This document shows positions 11,057 to 21,343 of a stretch of 64,000 nucleotides of DNA, in pieces. Origin of the DNA: Chrysopilus asiliformis (taxonomy: Eukaryota; Arthropoda; Insecta; Diptera; Rhagionidae); contig OZ035963.1 in the NCBI GenBank assembly GCA_964034945.1, positions 45,023,332 to 45,087,331 on the forward strand, in the 5' to 3' direction. The position numbers and the translations under genes were made by a program. The notes beneath the pieces are model-generated. The model was given only the letters and a program-made list of their open reading frames with translations, was not told the origin of the DNA and did not search any database. Position 1 is the first letter of the stretch. Each line of letters opens with the position of its first letter.

Positions 11057-11353
11057 TAAGGAAAGTTATAATAACTCAAAACCCCAAAAAACTGACTGAG
11101 TAATTCATTTAAAAAAGAAAATGCTTGTTTGAATAAAATATTAGTTTACATAAAAATATGATTTTTTTTACGAAATCTGAAATATCTCGATACCCATAGA
11201 TTTACGGTCGAAAACAAATGTAGAGAATTGTAATATCTTTAATTCTTTCTTTGACTGTTTTTTTCGAAAAACTGTCATACATTGAACCATCGAAAACCCG
11301 ATAGTTTTGAAAAGAATCGAAAAAACAGTTTTTTTAAAAGCTTTTATTTAGCT

Positions 11354-11504
11354 CGCTATCTTGTCTGTTTGTTTGTCTGTTTGTCTGTTTGTCTGTCAGA
11401 TCAAATCTTACAACCCAATTTTGACCCACTTCCACTTGTCCGATTGACTTGAAATTTTGCACACTTATATAAGTCCGATGACAATACAATATTTTCACTA
11501 CTTC
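11354..11504. repeat. TTTGTCTG array and satellite leader
   Basis: A short (TGTTTGTC)n run is followed by CGATTGACTTGAAATTTTGC and leads directly into the 121-bp satellite. The same order (TCTG-type repeat, then a short conserved tail) precedes the satellite at 34300 and is the core of the DINE-1-like copies. Confidence 0.65.
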
Positions 11505-12240
11505 GTCCTTATAAGGATAACGGAAGGTCCTGTAAGGATAACGTGATTATCCTTTTCTCCAAATTTTCCGGAAAAAAATCTATCCTGGGGGTTTTTGGGG
11601 TCGCTGAATCCGAATCTGTCATTAAAAAGTCAGTAAGGATAACGGAAGGTCCTGTAAGGATAACGTGATTATCCTTTTCTCCAAATTTTCCGGAAAAAAA
11701 TCTATTCTGGGGGTTTTTGGGGTCGCTGAATCCGAATCTGTCATTAAAAAGTCTGTAAGGATAACGGAAGGTCCTGTAAGGATAACGTGATTATCCTTTT
11801 CTCCAAATTTTCCGGAAAAAAATCTATTCTGGGGTTTTTGGGGTCGCTGAATCCGAATCTGTCATCAAAAAGTCTGTAAGGATAACGGAAGGTCCTGTAA
11901 GGATAACGTGATTATCCTTTTCTCCAAATTTTCCGGAAAAAACTCTATCCTGGGGGTTTTTGGGGTCGCTGAATCCGAATCTGTCATTAAAAAGTCTGTA
12001 AGGATAACGGAAGGTCCTGTAAGGATAACGTGATTATCCTTTTCTCCAAATTTTCCGGAAAAAAATCTATTCTGGGGTTTTTGGGGTCGCTGAATCCGAA
12101 TCTGTCATTAAAAAGTCTGTAAGGATAACGGAATGTCCTGTAAGGATAACGTGATTATCCTTTTTCTCAATTGTTCCGGGAAAAAATATATTCTGCGGGT
12201 TTTGGGGTTCGCTGAATACGATTCTCAAGTTAAAAAGCCT
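11505..12240. repeat. 121-bp satellite, six units
   Basis: Units start at about 11527, 11649, 11770, 11890, 12013 and 12133 (GGTCCTGTAAGGATAACG) and are 120-124 bp. Each holds the dyad AAGGATAACGTGATTATCCTT, then a CCGGAAAAA block and GTTTTTGGGGTCGCTGAA. Related arrays lie at 15168-15400 and 34300-34915. Not protein coding. Confidence 0.93.
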
Positions 12241-12317
12241 GTAAGGACATCTCAAATGTAAAACTATATATTCGAAGACTAAAAAGAACAAAATAAAAAA
12301 AAATAAAAAAAATTTTT

Positions 12318-12539
12318 TAAAAAAAGCTTTTATTAAAAAAAATGCACTAAAAAGAAAAAAATAATTTTCTGGACGCTGTGTATCACAAATATAAAAGCTT
12401 TTAAAAAGCGAGATAAAGCATAAAACAATAAAATAAACATTTATCTCGCTTTTTAAAAGCTTTTATATTTGTGATACACAGCGTCCAGAAAATTATTTTT
12501 TTCTTTTTAGTGCATTTTTTTTAATAAAAGCTTTTTTTT
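12318..12539. repeat. 222-bp near-perfect hairpin
   Basis: Arms 12318-12417 and 12440-12539 are collinear reverse complements (for example GGACGCTGTGTATCACAAAT against its complement at 12469-12488), with a 22-bp AT-rich loop. A transcript would form a hairpin of about 100 bp. A diverged single-arm relative lies at 5880-5960. Confidence 0.9.
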
Positions 12540-12579
12540 AAAATAATGATTGTTTTTCGATACTGGTTTAAGATATAAA

Positions 12580-13340
12580 AGTATAGGAAACTTTACTGTC
12601 ATCAACTTTTGTCATACATAAGACTATTTAACTAGTATTGCCTATTAAGTAGCCAAGTTTCGAAGTAAATCGCGAAAAATGAAATTGGGATTTTTGCAGT
12701 CACCATTTTGGTTACTTCCTTCCAGGTTAAAAACACAAAAAAAGTATTAAAAGATGCTAAAATCACCTTTTCAAAATGGTCAATTAAACTTTAATAGGTT
12801 GAACCGTTTACATGATGACCACTTCAATATTTAGTTGGTTGGGAAATTTTCAATTGAAAAGCGGAATCTGAAGATGACCTCCGATCGAGCTGAAACTTTC
12901 AAAATTTTATTACTTTCTTATATAAAGTATAATAACGGAAGTAATGAAAATATCGGCTTTTTAAAAATCCCAATTTCGTTTTTTTTGCTATTTACTGCAA
13001 AACTAGTAGTCTTTTGTCTGAAAAAAGTTTGAGACAATAAAATTTCCTACATTTTTGTCTTTTATTAGATCTGCGTATGCCATTAACGAGATATACCGTT
13101 ATTTCACAAAATCTCGAAAACTAAGAGAAACTATTGGAATTTCTCGGCTTAGGTCATAAATAAAAAAAAATATAAAAAAATGTTATATTTTTTTTGTGGA
13201 TGTTTTCACACCCGAAAAATTCTTTACAACAGGTCTGTTTCTGGCATGGTTCGGATCCTGTTTCTGGTATGGTAGATGGCTCATCGTCATCAGAGCCTGC
13301 TTTACCAGCTTCCACGCAAGCTTACAGGATTGTGGTAATA
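12580..13340. repeat. Fragments of repeat families D and E
   Basis: 12580-12780 matches family D in minus orientation (GTTACTTCC, ATAAATCGC-type strings) and 12900-13140 in plus orientation. 13255-13335 (CTGTTTCTGGTATGGTAGAT at its left) is repeated inverted at about 50095-50170. This lies upstream of the first CNOT9 exon seen, probably in its first intron. Confidence 0.6.
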
Positions 13341-13707
13341 TGAATTCAAGGTATTTTAATTAGTTCATGTAAACGCCCCTCTATTGTAGTTCAGATTTCG
13401 TGAAAAAATCATATTTTTTTATAAGCGAATGTAAAACCTCAACTGATTCAAAAGTTAGCCCGGGGGCATAAAAAAGGTCGAAAACTGTATGGAAAAATCG
13501 TTGCGTCTAAGATGACAGCTGACCATCCCCGTGCAGTTACCCTCCAAAAAAGAGCTCGTGTCCATAAAACTAGAGAAAATTACCTTTCCAACACAAATAC
13601 AACGAATGTGAAACCCAAAAGTTAGTCAAGGGGCATTTTCGTGCATCGTTCCTTCTGATTTTGAAAATTAAAGAATTTTTTTACAATTACAATATTTCCA
13701 ATTTTAG

Positions 13708-14088
13708 GTATTTCAATGGATAAATGAGTTATCACATCCCGAAACAAGAGAGAAAGCCCTGCTTGAATTAAGTAAACAACGAGAATTAGTTCCAGATTTA
13801 GCTCCGATGCTATGGCATAGTTTCGGTACAACAGCAGCCCTTCTGCAAGAGATAATTAACATATATCCATCAATAAATCCTGCCACATTAACCGCTTGCC
13901 AATCGAATCGTGTTTGTAATGCATTAGCCTTGTTACAGTGTGTCGCATCACATCCAGATACACGGTCTGCATTCCTACAAGCACAGATACCACTGTTCCT
14001 CTATCCGTTTCTTCATACAACTTCGAAAACGAGGCCATTCGAATATCTTCGTCTAACTAGTCTAGGAGTGATTGGAGCACTTGTTAAG
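13708..14088 (+). CDS. CNOT9: CNOT9 exon (first one seen)
   Basis: The acceptor is TTTCCAATTTTAG before 13708 and the donor GTAACA is at 14089. The exon is 127 whole codons, phase 0 at both ends, from VFQWINEL to GALVK. It covers the first armadillo repeats. Because it starts at a codon boundary, the upstream exon must end in phase 0. Confidence 0.97.
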
Positions 14089-17000
14089 GTAACAGCTTTT
14101 GAAATTATTCACAAGAAACCGACAAATTCAGAATTTCCCATTTTATATTCGTATTTTATTTCTAGACTGATGAACAAGAGGTGATAACTTTCCTTTTAAC
14201 TACTGAAATCATTCCTCTATGTCTGAGGATAATGGAATCGGGATCGGAACTTAGTAAAACTGTAGCTACATTTATTCTACAAAAAATACTCTTAGATGAA
14301 AGTGGACTATCCTATATTTGTCAAACTTATGAAAGATTCTCACATGTAGCTATTATACTGGTAAATATTTTATTTTGTAATTATTGAAATGTGGATATTT
14401 GACGGGTTTGTAATTTTCAGGGTAAAATGGTTATACATTTGGCCAAGGAGCCATCGGCTAGATTACTTAAGCATGTTGTACGATGCTATTTGAGACTATC
14501 TGATAATCCAAGGTAATTCAACTAATTGGTACTTCAGAAGAGTAGCAAAAATAATATACCAAAACATAAGCAACGAAACAGACAGATTTCAAATTATAGA
14601 GTCAATGATGCTTGCTACACACGGTCGTCGAAATACTCCGCGTTTGTAGCCGTTTTGCTCCGTTTACTCCGTGAAATAGTGTTCTGCAAACGGCAATCAA
14701 AATTACTTGATTTCTCGAACCAACCATCCAAACTTCGAAGTAATTCGGCCAACGTGTTTCGCTAACATAACGAAATCGAAAGAACTGTAACCAAAATTGA
14801 AAGAACTGTAACCAAAATTGAAAGAAGAGTAACCAAAATTGAAAGAAGACAGAAAAACAAACCAAAATTTGAAGACAAAAGTCATACGAAGTAACGGAAG
14901 TTTGCATTTGAAAATACAAATTATAAGACGTTTGGTTGACCTCGAAGGCAAAAATAAATACAAATTCTCCATACGAATTTTATATGATTTAGTGGGATAT
15001 ACGAATTTTCAAGCTGCCGTGATTCTTCTGTATATAAAGCCAAGTACCACCCACTCACTCACTCATCCCAGTATCTCCCGAACCACTAAACCGGTTGACA
15101 TGCAATTTCGCACGCAGATTGGTCTTACCTCATAGATGCTCGGTAAGAAACGGTTTTATAAAATTCTAAATGAAAGGTCCTGTAAGGATAACGCAAATAT
15201 CATGTTTCCAATTTTTTCACGGAAAAACGGACTTTAGGTGGTTTTCGATGTCGCTGATTACAAAATTCGAAACGGAAGTTTCTGTAAGGATAACTCAAAA
15301 ATCCTTTTTTCCATTTTCCCGCCAAAAAATTGGATCTAGGGTGTTTTCGGGACCGCTAATCACGAATCTGATGTTAGAATTTCAAAATTCGAACCGGAAG
15401 CACAGAATAACAGAAGGGAAAGAATCGAGAATTTCAATGTCACACGGTGGAGAAAACAATCGGCAATAGAAAAAAATATCTTCGACTCGCTTTAAATTTT
15501 CAAATTTTCCGGAATTCCTTTTCTGGCCTTCATATTCAAACAGAACACGCAAAAGAGATAAAAAATATAACATGCGAAATTTGTTTTGCAGGGTTTGATA
15601 CGGAATTTTTTTGATTATTCCAGCAATCGAAAAAATCTAACTTCTCCTCACGCAAAACACTTTTTAGAATATAAAACGTTATGCCGGATGGATAAAATGA
15701 CAATTCGATAGAGTTTTGGTTTTATCCATTCCAAGAAACTCATTTTCTGCCAAAATTGAAAATCAACCAAAAACTATTTGCATCGCAACCCTGTTTGCAT
15801 TTTTTCTTGTTTTCACACAAATGCACATCTCTTGTAAACAAAACGACGTCGGTTTGTTTACATTTTTAAGTCAATGGCTTCGAGAAAGGTTGCAACAAAT
15901 ATTTATTATGGCAAAATTTGAATTTTTAAAATGCCTCGTCAAGCAATGTTCCGCGGACAGCTTAAAAAATCCCGAAAGAACGTTTTTTAGGGTACCGAAA
16001 GCACCAGAAAGGTAAACTTTTTCGATTAGACACAAAAAAAGGGGGAATATTTAGGAAACACTAAAATTTTCTCGTAATTCCGACGAAATCGATTTTTTTT
16101 TAAAGAATTACGTTATCCGCCTCTTCTCAGCGTATCACATAACGATAAACACATCACAACATGCTCGATTTTACACAATAAATCGGCATAAATCCAAAAC
16201 GTTTCTGACATTTATTTCGATTTGTTTTTTTGTTCGGTTTGACGTTTGGTATTACCTGATTCAAGGTTTTGTGATTCAAAAATTGCAAAAGGCGCGTAGA
16301 TTTGAATTTCAATAAATTTCTGAACTTTGAATTTGTAAGGGTTTTAAGTTCTCAAGGAATTATTTGTCTCAGGAAATCAATTTGGTTAAATGCAATCGAC
16401 AGGGAAGATTTTTTGCAAAAAGAAGGTATGGGAATTAATCGAGTTTATAGTGTCCATTTCGAGAGTGGTATGTTTAGTCTCAGAATAGGGTATTGGAGTA
16501 ATGTCGATTACATTAACTTTTTAATAAAAAAAAGTTTTTACTAGAAACTGAGCGACGAGCATTAACGCTTCTTTCAAAAAATTAACGTAATTAATTCATA
16601 CATACTAATTGTTATTAGGGATATGAATTAAATTAAATTTCCGCGTATTTCCATTTTGTGATTTTATCGGAATAAAATTATGTGCATCAACACATCCAAT
16701 ATTTTAATTCTGGCAACCCCCTGGAATTTCATCCAGCATTTCTGGACACATACAAAAGCAATTCGTGTGCTTAAAAGGGAATTGAGATAGCTAGATAAGG
16801 CTCGGAAAGTTCTTCGCACATCAAAAATATTTGTTCCTCGATTCCTTTCTGTTATTCTGTGCCGGAAGATCCCAAAGGCATATTTTTTTTCAAAAGGGTA
16901 TGCAAGCTAGTACTTTATATAAGGACCGACAAAATCTTTATTAAATAAGTCCCATTTATATGGAAGAGTAAACGCCAAAAGACGCGTGGAAAAAAATTCT

Positions 17001-20000
17001 TTCGATCCCGTCACTTGAAAAATACACGTACGCCACTGGAAAAACAAAAATCGCTGAAATGCAGTTTACGCATTTCGGAGCTCTTAAAACGTAATTTGGG
17101 CCACATTTTTATTTTGGAGTTCAGAGACCCCCCAATATCCATCCACTAGAATGCATTTTTTGGCTTCCAAGACTCATTAAATACCAGGTGTGTCCGTAAG
17201 TCTTTTCCGGTTTTTTCGCTAACGAAAACATGTTATTTACAATGGATAGTTAAAATTTATTTATTGAAAGTATTGTCCATTTGATTTTACACATTTTGCC
17301 CATCTCCCAGGCAATTTATGGATGCCATCCCAAAAGAACTGTTTCGCCTTCGAGCTAAACCACTCATCGAGCCATTTTTTAACTTCTTCGAAATCGGCGA
17401 AGTGCTGCTCCGCAAGCGCGTGCCCCATCGATGCAAAAAGATAGTAGTCAGATAGAGCCAGGTCTGGAGAGTACAGCGGGTGCGGTAATACTTCGCATCC
17501 AAGTGATTTGAACACTTCTTTGACTGATTTTGCTGTGGTAGCGATCAGTATTAACTGTTTCACCAGGTTTCAACAGTTCATAATATACAACACCAATCTG
17601 GTCCCACCAGACACGTTTTTTGTCCTGGATGTTGAAATCACCACTTTTGAATTGTCGAAACCACGTTTCATATGTTTTTATGGTTGGGGAATGATCACCG
17701 TAAGTCTCTACCAGCAAACGATGGCTTTCAGCGGCCTTTTTCTTTTGATTAAAGAGAAAAAGTAATGCGTGCCGCGAATGCACGTTTTCAGGCACAAAAC
17801 TTGACATTTTCAAACAGCTTTAACGCTATGACGTTGTTATTTTGACGGAACGTAACTTGTGTAGTGTTGAAGATTAATGTCAGTAGAATAAAATGACATA
17901 TCGCACATGGTCCTGTAGACTGTAGTATCTCAAAATCGGCCATTTCAAGAAAAACGCATTCAAAGTTTTCATTTCAAAATAATTGTTTATAAATAATTGT
18001 TTTTTTCTGTTGTCTGTACAGTAATATTTCAATTTATTACTCTTTTGATAATAATTTACAGATCATTTGCTTCATTTTTTTTTTTTTGCAATAATAAAAG
18101 ATAGAGTTAGGTTTGTTTTCCACAAAATCAATTTAAATTTTAAAAAATGGGAATTTAAAAAACCAAAAATAAATAAAATTTAGGACTACGTTTACATTTA
18201 AATTTGTTTTTCATTTGATTCAGTCAATTTTCCTTTACATAATGGAATAATTACTCAAAAACACATTTTTTTGAGATACTACCCAAATAGCATCGAAAAG
18301 TACGGGAACATGAGATTTGTTCTTTGCGGCTTTAAAATGCAGCAATTTACGCAATCCGGGCTAAAAATTTACACCTATAATTCACATCCGCGTAAAAGAA
18401 GCGAAAGAAGTGACGAGCGCGTCGCACCGATTAATAATGCGTCTGCAAAGCCACAATTGCTTTAGTGGGGAAATTGGTGACCCACGGTTCATCTTTGGGG
18501 CAACATTCGCTTCATGAAAATTCCTGCAGCGATAGAGCAGCATTTGATGGTTTTCGGGTCGAAATAGTCTGCCACTAAAGTTTCATTAAAGCTCCCCGTC
18601 TGAGAAACACCAAAAAAAAAATTGATGCCTTCAGCCGCCATATTTCTCACTGACATTTGATGGAAACGATTTCGTTTCGAGAATTAAATTTCTTATTTCA
18701 GGCGAATGACTGAAGGATATTGCATAAAAAGTGGATAGCATACATTTTTGAAACAGCATAATTTTATTGGCATCAAAATTTCATTGCAAAAGAAAAAAAA
18801 ATTTGACCGATAAAATAAAATTAAAGAAATTTTTGATTAAAAACCAAATAATTTGATGGCCCATTAAAATCTGTTTAAATTTCAGATCCAATATTGTCGA
18901 AAAATTTTAATGGCAATTAAAATCACGACATGCAATCGGAAGAAAAGTCCATTATAAAATAATACTCCACAAAAGTTTCCATTAATTTGTCGCCATTAGA
19001 TTTTTCTCGTTCGTCTTCTGCTTACGTTTTTATTTGTTCATGTCTGTTGACTCACCAAGCTAAGTAAGAATTCGAGGGAGAAAGAAAACCCGCTCGATGA
19101 TTTGTGTAATTGTGTGATATAATGCCGTCAGATGACGCTCGCGCATGAGGCAACTAATTACGTCCCTGTCGTTATAATTGCGGCGCCGCAAACCGCTGAA
19201 AAGTGTTCCCCACTATGGGTGCCGTTGCGCGTCTCGTTGGCACAACTAACGACGTGTTTGCGACATAAATTGCTTATCGCCGCGATTTGCATGGTGACGA
19301 AATATGGGGATGAACACCATAATTGCTGCTTAAAATGCTATTTGGGTACAGTCTACGGGACCATGTGCGATATGTCACAAGTCATAACATTGCATACTTA
19401 TGGCTAGCGACATCTGTTAGAAAAACCGGAAAAGACTTACCGACACACCTGTACAGCGATTTTTGTGCAAAAGGTGATAATTTTCCCGTGATCTTTCCCG
19501 TGATAAATGAAATGGGAAGTTTTTCAAATTTCAATTCAGAAAGTCACAAGACTGGGAAATTTAATCTCGAAAACAAAGAAAAATTGGTTATGGCAACCCG
19601 GTTGCCCTGACAGTTGTCAATTTAATGTGGCTTCATTTTCAGTTAGTCGAAGGTTTCGGTCGTTTTCGCGGCTTATATTTACACAAAATGGTTTTTTACA
19701 GATGAAGTTTTGATTTTATTTTATAACGATGGAGGAGACACATCTAATATGACAGGAATTCGCGTATTACAAATTTCAACACACAAAACAAAACTCAGCC
19801 ACCCTCGAAAAATCTCGGTGCGTCAGTGACAGTTCAAAGTGAAGAGCACAGCTAGTGTGACCATATACAATTTTCGAGGGAAATTTCCAGTCGACTTTCC
19901 AATAAAATCTCACCAATACAGGTGCATGCAAACAAGCATACATTGACAGGAATTTGTGTCTTTATTGTTATCACGGCTTTTATCACTTATCACCTTTTGC

Positions 20001-21310
20001 ACAAAAATCGCTGTACTGGTATATTTAAAGTGTTCCGCAACACGTTTTGTGATGCCTCCGAATGTTTTTATTCCCGTAGGAAAATTATGTTTCTGTGCTA
20101 TTTTGATTTATCATTATAGATAATCATATGCAATCAACAAGAATCATGAATTTTTTGAGGTTAAGAAACAATCGATGTAATACACTCATACCTCGCTTTA
20201 CGGCCTAGATACGTTCCGGGAAAGTTGGCCGTAAAGCGGAAAGCCGTATAACGAATCAATTATTTTCATACAAATCCATACAAATTCAATAGGACCCGTT
20301 CCAATTTTTTTTAAAAAACGTAGTTTTTAGTTTAAAATGCATTTTTTTTTCTTTTTTTTTTCATTTAAAAATGCTCACATACAAAATGAAAATACATAAC
20401 AAGTAATATAAGGATAACTTCAATAACAAAAAAAAATCATATGTACATAAAAAGATAACTTAAAAAAAATTTAAGAAATTCAAATGCACATGTCCATATA
20501 TGTACATAATAAAAAAACATAATTTAAAATGTTTAAATCGGTTCTAATCTGATGACGAAAATGAACCGCCGTTCACTTAAATCACCATACGGGTTTTCAA
20601 TAATTGCCAGATTGACAATTATAGCTTTTGTTTTTTTTTTCGCAATTTTTTTTGGGCCGTATAACGAAACATTTTGGGCCGTAAATCGAAAAAGTGCCAT
20701 AATTAAAGAAGGCCGTTATAGCGAAAAGCCGTATAAAGAGCGGCCGTATAGCGAGGTATGAGTGTAGTTTTTTTCGTTTTAAACAATTTTACTTTAAATC
20801 CGATAAAAAAAATTTTGGTGATAAGTGCGATTTTTCGAAAACACGATATTTGCAAACTTAAAAATCCTTTAATTCTTAAACTTTATAATGGACGATTCTT
20901 TTCTGATTACATATGGTTTAAAATGTTAGCGACCAAGTGGCGTAACATTTTTTATATAAGTAAATTACAGCTTTAATACAATGCTAGATATTTTTCGCGT
21001 TTAATGCAAAATGACTTAAAATTTTTTATTTTGCATTTGATAGATACATATGATATATGTACTACTACGTGATTTTCATTAAAAAAAAGTTTTAAATACT
21101 AAATTTTTCTACTTTGCGTTTATTTTTAGAGCACGTGAAGCTTTACGGCAGTGCCTTCCCGATCAATTGCGTGATACAACCTTTGTCGCATGTCTTCAGG
21201 AAGATAAATCAACTAAAAATTGGTTAACATCTTTAATTAAGAACTTAGAACTGGGTTCAGTAGCGCCAACAGATCCACGTCAAGTCGGTATATCGCCGTT
21301 AACTTCATAA
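13708..21310 (+). CDS. CNOT9: CNOT9 / Rcd-1, CCR4-NOT complex subunit (N-terminal exon missing)
   Basis: CNOT9 is the conserved armadillo-repeat subunit of the CCR4-NOT complex, which removes poly(A) tails from mRNA in the cytoplasm. It docks on the NOT1 scaffold and offers pockets for repressors such as GW182-type proteins. The exons 13708-14088, 14166-14360, 14421-14512 and 21130-21310 join in phase into about 282 residues that follow the family from start to end: [116 protein letters not shown] and a GISPLTS C-terminus. The family is about 300 residues long, so some 15-30 N-terminal residues with the start codon lie in an upstream exon that I could not locate. All visible junctions have AG/GT borders and no frame damage is seen, so the gene looks functional. 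The last intron is 6.6 kb and full of transposons. Confidence 0.97.
14166..14360 (+). CDS. CNOT9: CNOT9 exon
   Basis: It follows a 77-bp intron ending TTTCTAG. It holds 65 whole codons, [19 protein letters not shown] to FSHVAIIL, with the donor GTAAAT at 14361. This is one of the most conserved parts of the protein. Confidence 0.97.
14421..14512 (+). CDS. CNOT9: CNOT9 exon
   Basis: It follows a 60-bp intron ending TTTTCAG. It encodes [20 protein letters not shown] and on to SDNP plus two bases of the next Arg codon, with the donor GTAATT at 14513. The split codon is completed at 21130. Confidence 0.97.
14782..14848. repeat. 21-bp tandem repeat, about 3-4 units
   Basis: Units of GAAAGAACTGTAACCAAAAT type follow one another with a few changes. 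It is a simple intronic minisatellite. Confidence 0.85.
15168..15400. repeat. 121-bp satellite, two diverged units
   Basis: Two units (GGTCCTGTAAGGATAACGCA and TTTCTGTAAGGATAACTC) have the same block order as the arrays at 11.5 and 34.3 kb but are more diverged. They are preceded by a CACTCACTCACTCATCCC run and an ACCGGTTGACATGCAATTTC tail, analogous to the leaders of the other arrays. Confidence 0.8.
15908..16544 (+). pseudogene. THAP-domain relic with two exons
   Basis: Exon 1 (15908-16011) starts [14 protein letters not shown] and reaches [10 protein letters not shown] with two spare bases before the donor GTAAAC. Exon 2 (16373-16544) follows a TTTGTCTCAG acceptor, completes the Arg codon and reads [13 protein letters not shown], then [11 protein letters not shown]. 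Together this gives the outline of a THAP C2CH zinc finger: C9, C14, the Trp of the middle strand, then the C-x2-H-F motif. The third zinc ligand, normally Cys, is Tyr in VYSVHF, so the finger is probably dead. The rest of exon 2 reads to a stop at 16544 with no known similarity. It may derive from a P-element-type transposase gene or a retired host gene. It lies in the last CNOT9 intron on the same strand. Confidence 0.65.
17261..17813 (-). pseudogene. Mariner transposase, internally deleted
   Basis: The N-terminal part reads [19 protein letters not shown] and continues through the helix-turn-helix ([19 protein letters not shown]) typical of mariner transposases. After about residue 66 it jumps straight to [20 protein letters not shown], the block with the second catalytic Asp, so the DNA-binding linker and the first catalytic Asp are gone. 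A second gap and a frameshift follow near 17530-17560. In the other frame the C-terminus reads [20 protein letters not shown], the third-Asp block, to a stop at 17261. Mariner transposases are about 345 residues; roughly half is left. The protein cannot be active but its TIRs could be mobilised by a relative. Confidence 0.92.
17894..19376. mobile_element. 1.48-kb TIR transposon nested in mariner
   Basis: Its 31-bp ends start TGACATATCGCACATGGTCC at the left and match the right end as reverse complement with one mismatch. It interrupts the mariner 5' untranslated region. No transposase is recognisable. The right third (19130-19330) is noticeably GC-richer than its surroundings. I could not find a target-site duplication, so the superfamily is unknown. 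Confidence 0.8.
20183..20764 (+). mobile_element. TA-flanked miniature element, family C, copy 2
   Basis: The ends CACTCATACCTCGC / GCGAGGTATGAGTG are flanked by TA, and GGCCGTATA motifs recur at both sides. This copy has both TIRs intact and is inverted relative to 925-1489. It too contains the DINE-1-like hairpin end (about 20580-20637). It lies in the last CNOT9 intron. Confidence 0.8.
21130..21310 (+). CDS. CNOT9: CNOT9 terminal exon
   Basis: The acceptor is TATTTTTAG. The first base completes the Arg codon of the previous exon and the frame reads [18 protein letters not shown] to GISPLTS and TAA. No frame damage is seen. A poly(A) signal lies 28 bp downstream. Confidence 0.97.
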
Positions 21311-21337
21311 AAAAAAACCCAAGACACAAAAAAACTG

Positions 21338-21343
21338 AATAAA
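21338..21343 (+). promoter_or_regulatory. Likely CNOT9 polyadenylation signal AATAAA
   Basis: This is the first AATAAA after the CNOT9 stop codon, in an A-rich context. Other AATAAA-like strings occur further on (near 21531), so a longer 3' untranslated region is also possible. Confidence 0.5.

Larger units (their letters stand above)
17184..19451 (-). mobile_element. Mariner element with internal deletions and a nested transposon
   Basis: TIRs CAGGTGTGTCCGTAAGTCTT (left) and its near-identical inverse (right, 19420-19451) are flanked by TA at 17182-17183 and 19452-19453. The transposase relic at 17261-17813 is on the minus strand. Taking out the 17894-19376 insertion leaves about 150 bp between the start codon and the right TIR, a normal mariner 5' untranslated length. 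Confidence 0.92.
14513..21129 (+). other. CNOT9 last intron, 6.6 kb, transposon-filled
   Basis: The neighbouring introns are only 60-77 bp, so this one has grown by insertion. It contains a 21-bp repeat, two satellite units, a THAP relic in the same orientation as CNOT9, a mariner with a nested element, and the family C element. The ends are GTAATT and TTTTTAG and join exons that fit exactly. Confidence 0.9.

Noticed and set aside
11505..12240. CRISPR-like array of repeats and spacers
   Set aside because: Units are 121 bp with no unique spacers, the host is eukaryotic, and the same family forms satellites at two other loci.
13255..13335. Candidate first CNOT9 exon ending at an AG
   Set aside because: The segment is repeated inverted at 50095-50170 and does not encode the expected N-terminal residues, so it is a dispersed repeat.
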